DNA from: a virus
DNA: 21,930 nucleotides
Direction: 5' to 3' (one strand)
Virus record (IMG/VR): IMGVR_UViG_3300027734_000339
Coordinates: 1 to 21,930 of that record
This document shows positions 1 through 7,578 of this stretch, in pieces; within the stretch, counting starts at the first letter, position 1; each line of letters starts with the position of its first letter. Under the pieces are notes generated by a model. The model did no database searches. It was not told the DNA's origin and saw nothing but the letters and a program-made list of their open reading frames with translations. A program made the translations under genes and the position numbers.

Positions 1-1336
1 CTTGAGAGGAATTTTTTAATCTAAAAGTAGCGTAGTTAGCACTAGTTGTTACTGCTCTTACTGCTACATCAGCACCAGTAACGCTGACATCAAGTCTATT
101 TGCTGGCGAAGCAGTACCAATCCCCACATTACCAGAGGAATCGATACGCATACGCTCTGAACTATTAACACCAAATACTAATGACCCAGCCGCCGATTCC
201 CTACCTACATAAGTTGGAGTGCCATCAAAATAAGTGTAAACAGAATTACCAGGGCTTGCTAATAGTTGACTTCCAGCTACTTGAAGTTTTTGAGTAGGAC
301 TACTAGTACCTATTCCTACATTACCAGCACTAGTAATACGCATTTTTTCTGATGGTGCTGCATTTAATGTACTTGATGTTAAAAAGGCTAATTGCCCAGT
401 AGGATACTGAGCATTTGTTCTTGCACCAAAGATAGCGGAAATAATTGCTGATGAATATTGGCTTGTAGATGCCCCAGTAATTGCAGCAAAGTTTAACTGT
501 GCAGTATTGCTAGTTGTAGTATCACCATTAGAAATAGTAATAGATGCTGTACTTCCACCAAGAGTTGTACTTGTATCTGATTTTTGTACTAATAAAGGTC
601 TTGCCGCTCCAACTTGGTCAAATACATTATTTACTGTAGCACCTATATAAACATTACCACTTGTATCTATGCGTAGTCTTTCGCTACCGCCTGTGTACAT
701 TGTTATAGGTAAATAAGAACCTGTGCCTGTAATGGTTGCTAATATTCTTGCCTCTGTACTAAGGCTATTTAAAGATAGAAGCGAGGCGTTATTTATATCT
801 GAGTTATTCCCTGCAGTAAAACCAGAAGCGTTACCTGTACCATTTGGAAGGATTTGAAGTATTGTATTTCCATTAGTTGTGCTTGTTTGAAAACTAACAC
901 GACTAGAATTTGTAGTATTACTAAAATCACCAGTAATACGATTACCTGTACCTGTAAATGTTAAGTTGCCTGAATCTGATAATCCAGCAGTAGTTAAAGT
1001 AGTGCCATTAAATGTAAGGTTGGCTGAGTCTACTAGTAATCCACCTGTACTTGCATAAGTTACTCGACCACTTGTTAATCCTGAATCAGTTATAACAGAA
1101 CTAGTTAATCCAGTTAATCCAGCTAATGTAGTAGATGTTCCACCTAAACTAATAGCAGTTGAGCCTATAGTCAAAGAACTATTAACAAGCATTGTATTTG
1201 TGACTGTGCCTGTATCGCCTGTGGTTACTAAATTACCATTAACAGTAGGAATATTTAATGTATAACTTGAGGCTGTATTTGGACCGACTAATGCGACCTG
1301 TCCACCTAAAGTTGCTTGAAATATTAATTGACCCAT
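1..1336 (-). CDS. Distal tail fibre protein, C-terminus beyond window
   Basis: Open from the ATG at 1336 to the left edge without a stop, so at least 445 residues; the C-terminus is missing. The N-terminus (MGQLIFQATLGGQVALVGPN) is followed by Gly/Ser/Thr/Asn-rich sequence. Three copies of a motif of the form S-E-[RK]-[LM]-R-I-x-x-x-G-N-V-x-I-G follow, two of them continuing as GNVGIGTSSP and GNVGIGTASP. This motif is well known in trimeric phage tail fibres and often precedes a self-cleaving intramolecular chaperone domain (Peptidase_S74), which would lie off the left edge; that last point is inference. It is the last gene of the leftward structural run, 3 bases after the 101-residue gene. 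It also carries a TIGSTAISLGGT segment like repeats in the fibre gene at 1645-3522. Role: probably host recognition at the tail tip. Confidence 0.8.
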   Translation of the reverse strand, partial: MGQLIFQATLGGQVALVGPNTASSYTLNIPTVNGNLVTTGDTGTVTNTMLVNSSLTIGSTAISLGGTSTTLAGLTGLTSSVITDSGLTSGRVTYASTGGLLVDSANLTFNGTTLTTAGLSDSGNLTFTGTGNRITGDFSNTTNSSRVSFQTSTTNGNTILQILPNGTGNASGFTAGNNSDINNASLLSLNSLSTEARILATITGTGSYLPITMYTGGSERLRIDTSGNVYIGATVNNVFDQVGAARPLLVQKSDTSTTLGGSTASITISNGDTTTSNTAQLNFAAITGASTSQYSSAIISAIFGARTNAQYPTGQLAFLTSSTLNAAPSEKMRITSAGNVGIGTSSPTQKLQVAGSQLLASPGNSVYTYFDGTPTYVGRESAAGSLVFGVNSSERMRIDSSGNVGIGTASPANRLDVSVTGADVAVRAVTTSANYATFRLKNSSQ

Positions 1337-1339
1337 AAT

Positions 1340-1645
1340 TTAATCCTTTGGTGTAAATGTTTTTGGTAACCAAGGTAAACTAACAGCTTCTTTATTTGAT
1401 TTCATCTGTTCTTCTAACCTTAATTTTATAGTGCTTATACCATTTTGCATAGATTCTTTTTCTATCCAACTTGCTATATCTTGTTCTTTTACATCATCAA
1501 ATGGAGTTTTAACTAATTTATCGTTAAAATACCAATTTCCTTCTGTTTCAACCGTAAAATCCTCATTAACTAATTTACATACATAATGTGCATGAGTAAT
1601 TACACCATCTTCTACGCTTACTTGTGTTATTTTCCAATCAAACAT
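1340..1645 (-). CDS. Small conserved phage protein between two fibre genes
   Basis: 101 residues, soluble, with no signal peptide or membrane segment. The pattern (FDWKITQVSVEDGVITHAHY near the N-terminus, then a GNWYFND segment, and an acidic helix ending in LRLEEQMK) resembles small phage proteins that sit beside tail or structural genes, but I cannot give a function. A fibre chaperone/assembly role is possible only from its position: its ATG overlaps the end of the 625-residue fibre gene by one base (TAATG-type junction), and the distal fibre gene starts 3 bases downstream. The three genes are therefore surely co-transcribed and probably translationally coupled. Confidence 0.75.
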   Translation of the reverse strand: MFDWKITQVSVEDGVITHAHYVCKLVNEDFTVETEGNWYFNDKLVKTPFDDVKEQDIASWIEKESMQNGISTIKLRLEEQMKSNKEAVSLPWLPKTFTPKD

Positions 1646-3522
1646 TATGGTGCAATATAAAGGGTTGAGAACCGACCTGTTGCAGCAGTTGTTGCTCCTA
1701 TGGTCGTATTATTAATCGTTCCACTTGTAATCGTTGCACCACCACTAAATACTGTTGCCGACAATGTTCCTGTTGATGAAACATAACTTAACTTTGTTGA
1801 GCTGGTATAAATACTATTAATATTGCCTGTTGTTATCCTAGCCATAGTAGGATATTCAACTGTTGCACTTGATGTGTCATCTGTTACAGAAATAGTTGCT
1901 GAATTATTAGCCCAAATCGGTGCTGAAGTGCCTTGTGAAGTTAATACTTGTCCTGTAGAACCTACTGCTGTTAATGCTAATGCACTAGCAGTTGAATAAG
2001 GTACAGAACCAGCTGAGGCTGTTAAATTGGCATTTGTGCCACCATATGCTAGACCAATTATCCCACCATTCCATGTCCCACTAGCTATCGTTCCTACAGT
2101 TACTAAACTACTTGAGCCAGCTAAAGGACTTGCACCAATCGTATTATAAGAAATAGTTTGAGCTGCTGAACCATTAAAAGTTGTACCTGAAGTTGCTCCA
2201 GTACCACTATTATTCATGGTTAAAGCATTAGTCGTATTGCCTGTTACTGTAACTGAACCACCTAAACTAACAGAACTTCCATTAATCGTAATAGCAGAAT
2301 TTTGTAAATTAGCATTTGTAATGCCAGCAGTACCACTTAAATTAGAATTAACTAAACCTGTAATAGTGTTTGAACCAGATGCAATTGTTTTATTAGTTAA
2401 TATATCTGAGGTATTTCTACCAATTAAAGTATCAGTAGAAGTCGGTAAAGTTAATGTACCTGTATTAACTATAGTCCCAATAACAGGACTTGTTAGGGTT
2501 TTATTTGTTAATACTTGCAATCCTGTAAGAGTAACAACTGTTGAATCAATAGCTATTGTTACAGGTGTTGAACCATTAAAACTTGTGCCTGATAATCCTG
2601 TGCTGATTGTTAAAGCATTTGTTGTACTTGCTGAAACAGTAGTAGAACCACCCAAAGAGACTGAATTACCATTAATTGTTATGCTTGAATTTGTTAATCC
2701 TGAATTAGCAATAGTCGCATTAATTTGACTAGGTGCAATAGATATAGTTGTATTTGTTGCAGATGTGATTTGACCTTGAGCATTAACAGCTATTACTGGA
2801 ACTATTGATGCTGAACCATATGTTGCAGCCGTTACACCTGTATTTGTAATACTAAATGTATTCGATGCTAATGTTAATCCTGTGCCTGCAAAATATGTAT
2901 TAACAACAGAAAACTGCACCCAAGGCATAGCAGTTACATTGATCGTGCCTGTTGCTGATGCTGTACATACCCAACCTGTGTTTGCTTGTGTACCATTTAA
3001 AAGAACTGTATATGCACCTGAAACTTCCGACCATACATCCATGTCAGTTGCTCTAGTCCATGTACTTGCTGATGCAACATAAATACCATTAAATTGGCTA
3101 GAACCTTGGTTCTTAACTAGAACTCTATCACCTGATAAGGTAGTGTACCCATCAATAGATTGTAGCCCTGATAGCGTTATATTTACTGTTGTTCCAACTG
3201 CACAAGCTGCTTTTGGTCCTAGTCCTTGGGCTACAGTATCAACATAAAACTTATTAGCAATATCTGTATTAGCACTAGGAGTTGTACTTATTGTTCCTGT
3301 AGTCGTACTAATGTTTGTAAAAACACCAGTTGATGGAGTTGTAGCACCAATAGTTGTACTATTAATTGTACTATTGGTTATGTTTAACCCTGATTGACTA
3401 GGGTTTAATGTTGCGTAAAAAGGTTGCCCTTGCCCAATGAAAGTCTGAAAGTTTCCATAGACATCAAAGTATGCCTGAACAGGCAGTAGATTTTGGTCTA
3501 CTGTAGCATTAGGGCTTCCCAT
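1645..3522 (-). CDS. Tail fibre / receptor-binding-type structural protein
   Basis: 625 residues, rich in Gly, Ser, Thr and Asn with almost no charged residues, as in beta-structured trimeric fibres. Residues ~100-205 form a recognisable phage tail module (GDRVLVKNQG, then NGIYVAS, then WTRATDMD). Later come LTNKTL-type repeats (~338-385) and a GGTN..GSVPYST..GSTGQVLTSQG segment (~494-532), both common in phage fibres. A TTIGATT..TG.F motif occurs at both ends (residues ~56-68 and ~606-618), and a longer unit is duplicated (279-306 and 409-436). The protein ends only seven residues after the second TTIGATT unit, where fibres usually continue, while the likely distal part is encoded by the next fibre gene. 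It may therefore be the proximal half of a two-subunit fibre (inference). The start is the ATG at 3522. Confidence 0.82.
   Translation of the reverse strand: MGSPNATVDQNLLPVQAYFDVYGNFQTFIGQGQPFYATLNPSQSGLNITNSTINSTTIGATTPSTGVFTNISTTTGTISTTPSANTDIANKFYVDTVAQGLGPKAACAVGTTVNITLSGLQSIDGYTTLSGDRVLVKNQGSSQFNGIYVASASTWTRATDMDVWSEVSGAYTVLLNGTQANTGWVCTASATGTINVTAMPWVQFSVVNTYFAGTGLTLASNTFSITNTGVTAATYGSASIVPVIAVNAQGQITSATNTTISIAPSQINATIANSGLTNSSITINGNSVSLGGSTTVSASTTNALTISTGLSGTSFNGSTPVTIAIDSTVVTLTGLQVLTNKTLTSPVIGTIVNTGTLTLPTSTDTLIGRNTSDILTNKTIASGSNTITGLVNSNLSGTAGITNANLQNSAITINGSSVSLGGSVTVTGNTTNALTMNNSGTGATSGTTFNGSAAQTISYNTIGASPLAGSSSLVTVGTIASGTWNGGIIGLAYGGTNANLTASAGSVPYSTASALALTAVGSTGQVLTSQGTSAPIWANNSATISVTDDTSSATVEYPTMARITTGNINSIYTSSTKLSYVSSTGTLSATVFSGGATITSGTINNTTIGATTAATGRFSTLYIAP
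2215..2688 (-). repeat. Internal protein-coding repeat in the fibre gene
   Basis: Two units within the 625-residue fibre gene, at 2605-2688 and 2215-2298, encode nearly the same 28 residues: SSITINGNSVSLGGS... and SAITINGSSVSLGGS..., both continuing to TTNALT[IM]. They are offset by exactly 130 residues. A shorter relative (SSLTIGSTAISLGGT) is present in the neighbouring fibre gene around 1120-1185. The repeat looks like a structural module of the fibre shaft rather than a DNA-level element. Confidence 0.65.
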
Positions 3523-3527
3523 AACAC

Positions 3528-3857
3528 TTAATTAATACCTTCACCAGGAGTAATCTCAACACTAGCAGCACTAGCAATAAACCACGCATTAGGTGGAATA
3601 CCACTAAATACACCAACACCATTAGCTGGCAAAGTTAATACACTAGAAATACCAGCAGCAGTAGGAGTAGTAGCAACAGGAGTAACAGTCGCATCAGATG
3701 GTTCTTGAGGAGCCCATCCTACACGAATTAAACTAGCAGTTAAATTAATAATACGATAGCTAGATGGATATACATTGTTGCTAGATTTAACCTGAATAGC
3801 AGATGTTCCTACTAAATACGTTGACCCAAAAGGTGAAAACGCTGAGTTATAAGCCAT
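3528..3857 (-). CDS. Small virion-associated-type protein, function unknown
   Basis: 109 residues, Ala/Ser/Thr/Val/Pro-rich and predicted to be mostly beta. It starts MAYNSAFSPFGSTYLVGT and ends with EITPGEGIN. There are no cysteines, no membrane segment and no recognised catalytic motif. A clear ribosome binding site (AAGGAG, 6 bases before the ATG) supports the start at 3857. Its place between coat and fibre genes, together with its composition, suggests a head- or tail-bound accessory protein, perhaps a small fibre-like or decoration protein; this is inference from context. I do not recognise a named family. Confidence 0.7.
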   Translation of the reverse strand: MAYNSAFSPFGSTYLVGTSAIQVKSSNNVYPSSYRIINLTASLIRVGWAPQEPSDATVTPVATTPTAAGISSVLTLPANGVGVFSGIPPNAWFIASAASVEITPGEGIN

Positions 3858-3866
3858 GATTACTCC

Positions 3867-4196
3867 TTAAACTGCTGTTGTAGGTAAAGGTAGATTCTCA
3901 ACACGAGTTACAGAAAATACATAAATTCCAGCAGCCGGTACAACTGCACCTGCTGTGCTATTTAAAAATGCAACTGTTAATACACCAGCAGTTAAAACAT
4001 CACATTCTGCACCAGTAACACCGGCAGTTTGAGCTCCTTGTAAGCCTACATACTGAACGATGTCAGTAGTTTGTAAACCAGCAATATTAAATGTTTGTGA
4101 AGCAGTTGTATAAGAAGCAACTGAAACAGGAGTTAAACTTGGTCCGATATAAGTTTGGGATAGAACATTTCCACGAGCAATAGTTGTAGATGGCAT
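3867..4196 (-). CDS. Small structural-type protein, function unknown
   Basis: 109 residues, low in charge and rich in Ala, Thr, Val and Gly. The pattern is of alternating short beta segments (SVASYTTASQTFNIAGL, then TDIVQYVGLQG, then GIYVFSVTRVENL). It has one cysteine, no membrane segment and no known motif. The leader has AAAGGAAAAA before the ATG at 4196. It is the first gene after the terminator at 4242-4270, so its transcription either reads through that hairpin or needs its own promoter. The same length as its downstream neighbour is likely coincidence, as the sequences do not align well. Position suggests a virion accessory protein, but the function is unknown. Confidence 0.7.
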   Translation of the reverse strand: MPSTTIARGNVLSQTYIGPSLTPVSVASYTTASQTFNIAGLQTTDIVQYVGLQGAQTAGVTGAECDVLTAGVLTVAFLNSTAGAVVPAAGIYVFSVTRVENLPLPTTAV

Positions 4197-4241
4197 GATT
4201 TTTTCCTTTAAATAAGGTAATTCAATTATAGATTAATTAAG

Positions 4242-4270
4242 AAAAAAAGCCACACCTTTTGAGCATGGCC
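4242..4270 (-). terminator. Rho-independent terminator after the coat protein operon
   Basis: On the minus strand GCCATGC - 7-base loop - GTGTGGC (4263-4269 with 4249-4255) forms a 7-bp stem containing two G-T wobbles, followed at once by seven T (4248-4242). It lies 22 bases downstream of the stop of the 147-residue gene at 4292. This is the only strong intrinsic terminator I see inside the structural run. It would give the coat and decoration-like genes more transcript than the fibre genes. Confidence 0.7.
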
Positions 4271-4291
4271 TTTTATCCTTACATTGCTTTT

Positions 4292-4735
4292 TTAGCTTGA
4301 TACGCTAAAGTCGTAACCATAAACATAAACATCAAATACTGCACCAGCTACGGCTGTAGTTAGTGGAGCAGTTACGTTTAAATAAAGGTTTTGAACGGTT
4401 TGTGCAGTTGTTTGTGCAGTTGGAGCAACTAAAGAAGCACCTTGTGGAGTACTTAAATTAGCTGCTGTTATTGCACCATACAAGCTAGAACCGCCTGCAG
4501 TAGCTGCTACACCCATTGCTAAACCTGTAGGAGTTACTGAAGCTCCTGCGTTGTTTAGATCAGTAACTATTAGACTCTGTAATAGATATACAGAACTATT
4601 AATTACTTGCAAAGGATAACTAGCTATTGCATTTGCGTTTACATTCTTCAAGGTAGCAATCACTCGTAACGTCTGTGAAGTCGTTACATTTGATGGATGT
4701 GCTGAACTTGTTACTGCTGGTCCTGGATTTGCCAT
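4292..4735 (-). CDS. Probable capsid accessory/decoration-type protein
   Basis: 147 residues, following directly after the coat protein (18 bases apart) and before a strong terminator. The sequence is Ala/Thr/Val/Ser-rich with little charge and no cysteine, and ends in VFDVYVYGYDFSVSS, a beta-rich tail. A good ribosome site (AAAGGAA) precedes the ATG at 4735. Small Ala/Thr-rich proteins encoded right beside a coat gene are often head decoration or head-completion proteins; that is the basis of the call and it is inference. No family motif is recognised. Sharing a terminator with the coat gene suggests both are needed in high copy number. Confidence 0.65.
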   Translation of the reverse strand: MANPGPAVTSSAHPSNVTTSQTLRVIATLKNVNANAIASYPLQVINSSVYLLQSLIVTDLNNAGASVTPTGLAMGVAATAGGSSLYGAITAANLSTPQGASLVAPTAQTTAQTVQNLYLNVTAPLTTAVAGAVFDVYVYGYDFSVSS

Positions 4736-4753
4736 GATAATTTCCTTTATTAA

Positions 4754-6028
4754 TTAAGCTGCGACTCGGCAAGCGAGTTCAGGATATAGGGGAGCCCAAC
4801 CGTATAACACATCAACACGAGTTGGAATACTATCGTTATTGATTGTATATTGACGGACTACACGCATTGACAACCCAATTTCTTTGTCAGAAGCTCTACC
4901 AGCAAAATGTACACCTTCAGGCAATTCCAAATCAGCCATAGCCATTGTGAAAGCATTTCTGTGCATTACGATGTTTTGTGGAGATACGATACCATTTCCA
5001 CTTGCATTGTATTGTGATGCAAAGAATGTTACAGCAGCAGTTGCTGAAGTTGTTGGGATTGATACGTTTTGGAACTGACCGGCTGTAATAACGGCTGGAG
5101 ATACAGTTACTGAAACGCTTGAACCTGAAGCAACAGATACGGCAGTTTTAACTACGAATGAACGCAGTTTGTTAGTACCATAAGCCTGACGATTCTGTGG
5201 GTTTACTGCATATACACCAGCAATTTGGAATGTATCACCAGCATTTAAGTTGATTGTGCCTGTGTTAGCAGCAGTCAAAGTAATAGTTGAAGAAGATGCC
5301 CAACCACTAGTTAAGAAACCAGTTGCAGTTGTAGTAGCAACAGAAGCAGTAACAGTAGTTGTAGAAAAATTACCAAAAGTTTGTGAAATAATGTTTTGGT
5401 CAAGTTTCCAATTCATACCACCAGAGTCACGACCCATTAAGCCTTTAGTGTACTGTGCTGAGATTTCAGCAGTAGGTACAAATAAGCCTTTTAAGCTATC
5501 AACAATAGTAGCTGATGTGAATGGCTCAACGATACATGATCTACGACCATCACGAGGAGCACCTTCAGAATCAAGATATGCTTGTGCTGATAAGTATGTG
5601 AACAAACCAGTTGGAGGAGTGCCTGCAGTTCCTACGATGTTTGCTGTGTTTAATGCAGCAGTAGTTGTACCATCATAGTCAATTTTGTTAGCAATAGCAG
5701 CTACAGCTGGCTTCAAAATACGATCACTAAACATATCCAAAGATAAGGCTAAGTCTTGTGTAGTAAATTGAGTATCAACGTGGAACTGTGTACTTAAAGT
5801 TACAGGTACTGAAGTTTCGTTCAAGTCCTCAACATTAAGTGCTGGTCCTGTAGTACCAATAAAACGACCTGGTCTACGGACGTTTACAGTTGCACCAATT
5901 TTAGCTCCGACAACAGCAAACTGATCGTCATAATTTCTATCGACTTCGCTTGTGAATGTCAATTCGTTTTCTAGCACCATAAGTGCTTCATTAGTAATTT
6001 TACTAATGGTTAATAGCGTGTTTGCCAT
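4754..6028 (-). CDS. Major capsid protein, P22 gp5 type
   Basis: 424 residues, close to the ~430 of P22 coat protein. The N-terminal half has the P22-coat layout: an N-terminal helix (LLTISKITNEALMVLENEL), a GATVNVRRPGRF strand, NVEDLNETSVPVTL, then a long helix (TTQDLALSLDMFSDRILKPA). The C-terminus has NIVMHRNAFTMAMADLELP followed by LSMRVVRQYTINNDSIPTR and a closing VLYGWAPLYPEL segment, typical of this family. A Thr/Ser-rich middle (~220-330) would match the inserted domain of P22 coat. The ribosome site GGAGAAA precedes the ATG at 6028. It forms the icosahedral shell on the scaffold encoded just upstream. P22 coat variants are known GroEL/GroES clients, which makes the phage GroES at 13388 relevant. 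Confidence 0.92.
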   Translation of the reverse strand: MANTLLTISKITNEALMVLENELTFTSEVDRNYDDQFAVVGAKIGATVNVRRPGRFIGTTGPALNVEDLNETSVPVTLSTQFHVDTQFTTQDLALSLDMFSDRILKPAVAAIANKIDYDGTTTAALNTANIVGTAGTPPTGLFTYLSAQAYLDSEGAPRDGRRSCIVEPFTSATIVDSLKGLFVPTAEISAQYTKGLMGRDSGGMNWKLDQNIISQTFGNFSTTTVTASVATTTATGFLTSGWASSSTITLTAANTGTINLNAGDTFQIAGVYAVNPQNRQAYGTNKLRSFVVKTAVSVASGSSVSVTVSPAVITAGQFQNVSIPTTSATAAVTFFASQYNASGNGIVSPQNIVMHRNAFTMAMADLELPEGVHFAGRASDKEIGLSMRVVRQYTINNDSIPTRVDVLYGWAPLYPELACRVAA

Positions 6029-6052
6029 TTAATTTCTCCAAAAAAATTAGGT

Positions 6053-6922
6053 TTATCTAAGCCTACCAGCTTGTCTTGCAGCTTTATACTGTGCAAATGT
6101 TCCATGAAACTGTCCATCTGTATCCACTAAAACATCTGCTCCAGCTTTGCCACCAGTCAAAGGACTAATAGGGCTAGGTGCTTTACTTCTAGTTACTGTA
6201 GCTTTCGGTTCTTCCTTGCGTTCAAACCTAACCTCTAACTTGCCTAACTCAATAAGGGCTTTTCGCAAAGGCATTTCAGTTAGCGATTGAGCAAAATCTT
6301 CATTTGATGCTAGATGATATAGAATTTGTGGTCCTACATCACTTTCTAAAATGCTATCTCTAATCTCGTCACTTACAACGGTACTAGCAGATTGCACTAC
6401 ATCATCAAAATCTTTTATCTCATTCTTAGCTTGTTCAAGTTTCTTTGCCCAAGATTTTCCAATCTTTTCTTGTTCTGCTTGTAACTTACTTTGTGCTTCC
6501 TGTATATCTCTTTGCTTCAAAGCATTTTCAGTAGACCAATCTATTAATGCTTTTTCAAATTCTTGAATATCATTAAACTGGCTTACATCAGGTTTGCCTT
6601 CTAAAGAAACTTGCGCTTGTTCAGGTGCATTCCTTGCTTCATATTCCTTTATCCGATTCTCTAGTTCTCTTGATCGGGCTTCAGCTTCCTCTGCCCTTCT
6701 AGATACTTTTTCAAATCGTTTGTTTAGCTTATCTTTCGGTTTATCAACTTCAGTATCATTAGCTTCTTCCTTTGCTTCGGGTTTACTCTGTTCTTCGACT
6801 TCTTCTGGCTCTGGATTAACAGCCTCAGTTTCATCTTGCTCAGCTAAACCTAATCTCTCTGCATAGAATTCTGCTGCATTACTACTTGTTAATATGTTTT
6901 CTGCTTCTTTTGTATCGGCCAT
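6053..6922 (-). CDS. Capsid scaffolding protein
   Basis: 289 residues, very rich in Glu, Lys and Ala, without cysteine, and predicted to be largely helical with a coiled coil at ~70-170 (heptad-like ELENRIKEYEARN and LQAEQEKIGKSWAKKLEQ). Charge, composition, size and position between portal and coat are those of P22-like scaffolds, which bind coat through a short helix and leave the procapsid. The C-terminus (TFAQYKAARQAGRLR) is basic and could be the coat-binding helix (inference). Residues 10-26 (ILTSSNAAEFYAERLGL) closely match residues 57-73 of the small protein encoded at 7165-7578. The ATG at 6922 is the only reasonable start. Confidence 0.85.
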   Translation of the reverse strand: MADTKEAENILTSSNAAEFYAERLGLAEQDETEAVNPEPEEVEEQSKPEAKEEANDTEVDKPKDKLNKRFEKVSRRAEEAEARSRELENRIKEYEARNAPEQAQVSLEGKPDVSQFNDIQEFEKALIDWSTENALKQRDIQEAQSKLQAEQEKIGKSWAKKLEQAKNEIKDFDDVVQSASTVVSDEIRDSILESDVGPQILYHLASNEDFAQSLTEMPLRKALIELGKLEVRFERKEEPKATVTRSKAPSPISPLTGGKAGADVLVDTDGQFHGTFAQYKAARQAGRLR

Positions 6923-6963
6923 GATATTCTCAAGCTCCTGATGTTGTTATAAAGATTTAATAA

Positions 6964-7152
6964 TTAATTGTCAATTTCTTTTGATTTTGACTGATTTAAT
7001 ACTTCATTAATTAAAGATTGCTGATGTTTTAGCTCATCTTCGTTTAATTTTGCATAAGGATTAGTAGGTTCAGGTTCATATTTCTTACCTGATTTTCTTG
7101 CCATTTCCCTTAATTTCCACTCTAAAACATTGTCACTTATGATTGTTGGCAT
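6964..7152 (-). CDS. Small phage protein of unknown function
   Basis: 62 residues, charged and helical (VLEWKLREMARKSGKKYEP, then a NEDELKHQQSLINEVL helix). It begins MPTIISDNV and has no membrane segment or cysteine. AGGAATAT lies just before the ATG at 7152. It sits between a small gene and the scaffold gene in the same transcript, so a head-assembly role is possible but not shown. I recognise no family. Confidence 0.65.
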   Translation of the reverse strand: MPTIISDNVLEWKLREMARKSGKKYEPEPTNPYAKLNEDELKHQQSLINEVLNQSKSKEIDN

Positions 7153-7164
7153 ATATTCCTCCGA

Positions 7165-7578
7165 TTATTTATAGCCATGCTTTTTAAGTTCTTTTTCAGA
7201 CAATTCTCCAATTGCATAATCATATTTTTTACGCATTTCGTTATAAACTTTATATGCTTTATCGTGTGTTGAAAAATGTGAATGCAATTCATCAGTTCCT
7301 GAATGATAAATACCATGTGGTTTTTCTATTGGACCACCTTCACCTGAGTGTTTTTTCTCTAATCCAAGTTTTTTAGCCATAAAATCTGCACGATTTTCTG
7401 AGGTTACTATATTCCTAGAACCTTTTTCTTCTCGTTCTTTAGCCATCATTTCTTGAATAGCATTAATTTTATTAGCATCAGAATGTGTAATTGCTTTTTT
7501 TGCAACAGCCATTTTTATTTCAGGATCATATTTATCTTGATTAACTAAATATCTGTATTTTGATTCAGGTTTTTTCAT
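7165..7578 (-). CDS. Small protein sharing a motif with the scaffold
   Basis: 137 residues, strongly basic and lysine-rich. Residues 57-73 (IVTSENRADFMAKKLGL) match scaffold residues 10-26 at 10 of 17 positions, with three more conservative changes. The C-terminal part (HGIYHSGTDELHSHFSTHDKAYKVYNEMRKKYDYA) looks like a compact helical domain with several His. It starts one base after the portal stop and is clearly co-transcribed with portal and scaffold. A role in procapsid assembly, through the same binding partner as the scaffold N-terminus, is my inference; no named family is recognised. Confidence 0.7.
   Translation of the reverse strand: MKKPESKYRYLVNQDKYDPEIKMAVAKKAITHSDANKINAIQEMMAKEREEKGSRNIVTSENRADFMAKKLGLEKKHSGEGGPIEKPHGIYHSGTDELHSHFSTHDKAYKVYNEMRKKYDYAIGELSEKELKKHGYK

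Noticed and set aside
2216-2728. A plus-strand open frame of 170 codons inside the fibre gene
   Set aside because: It is antisense to the repetitive low-charge fibre gene, its composition (Val/Pro/Leu-rich) is what reverse reading of that gene gives, and no ribosome site precedes it.
5250-5678. A plus-strand open frame of 142 codons inside the coat gene
   Set aside because: It is antisense to a well-supported P22-type coat protein and shows no motif or ribosome site.
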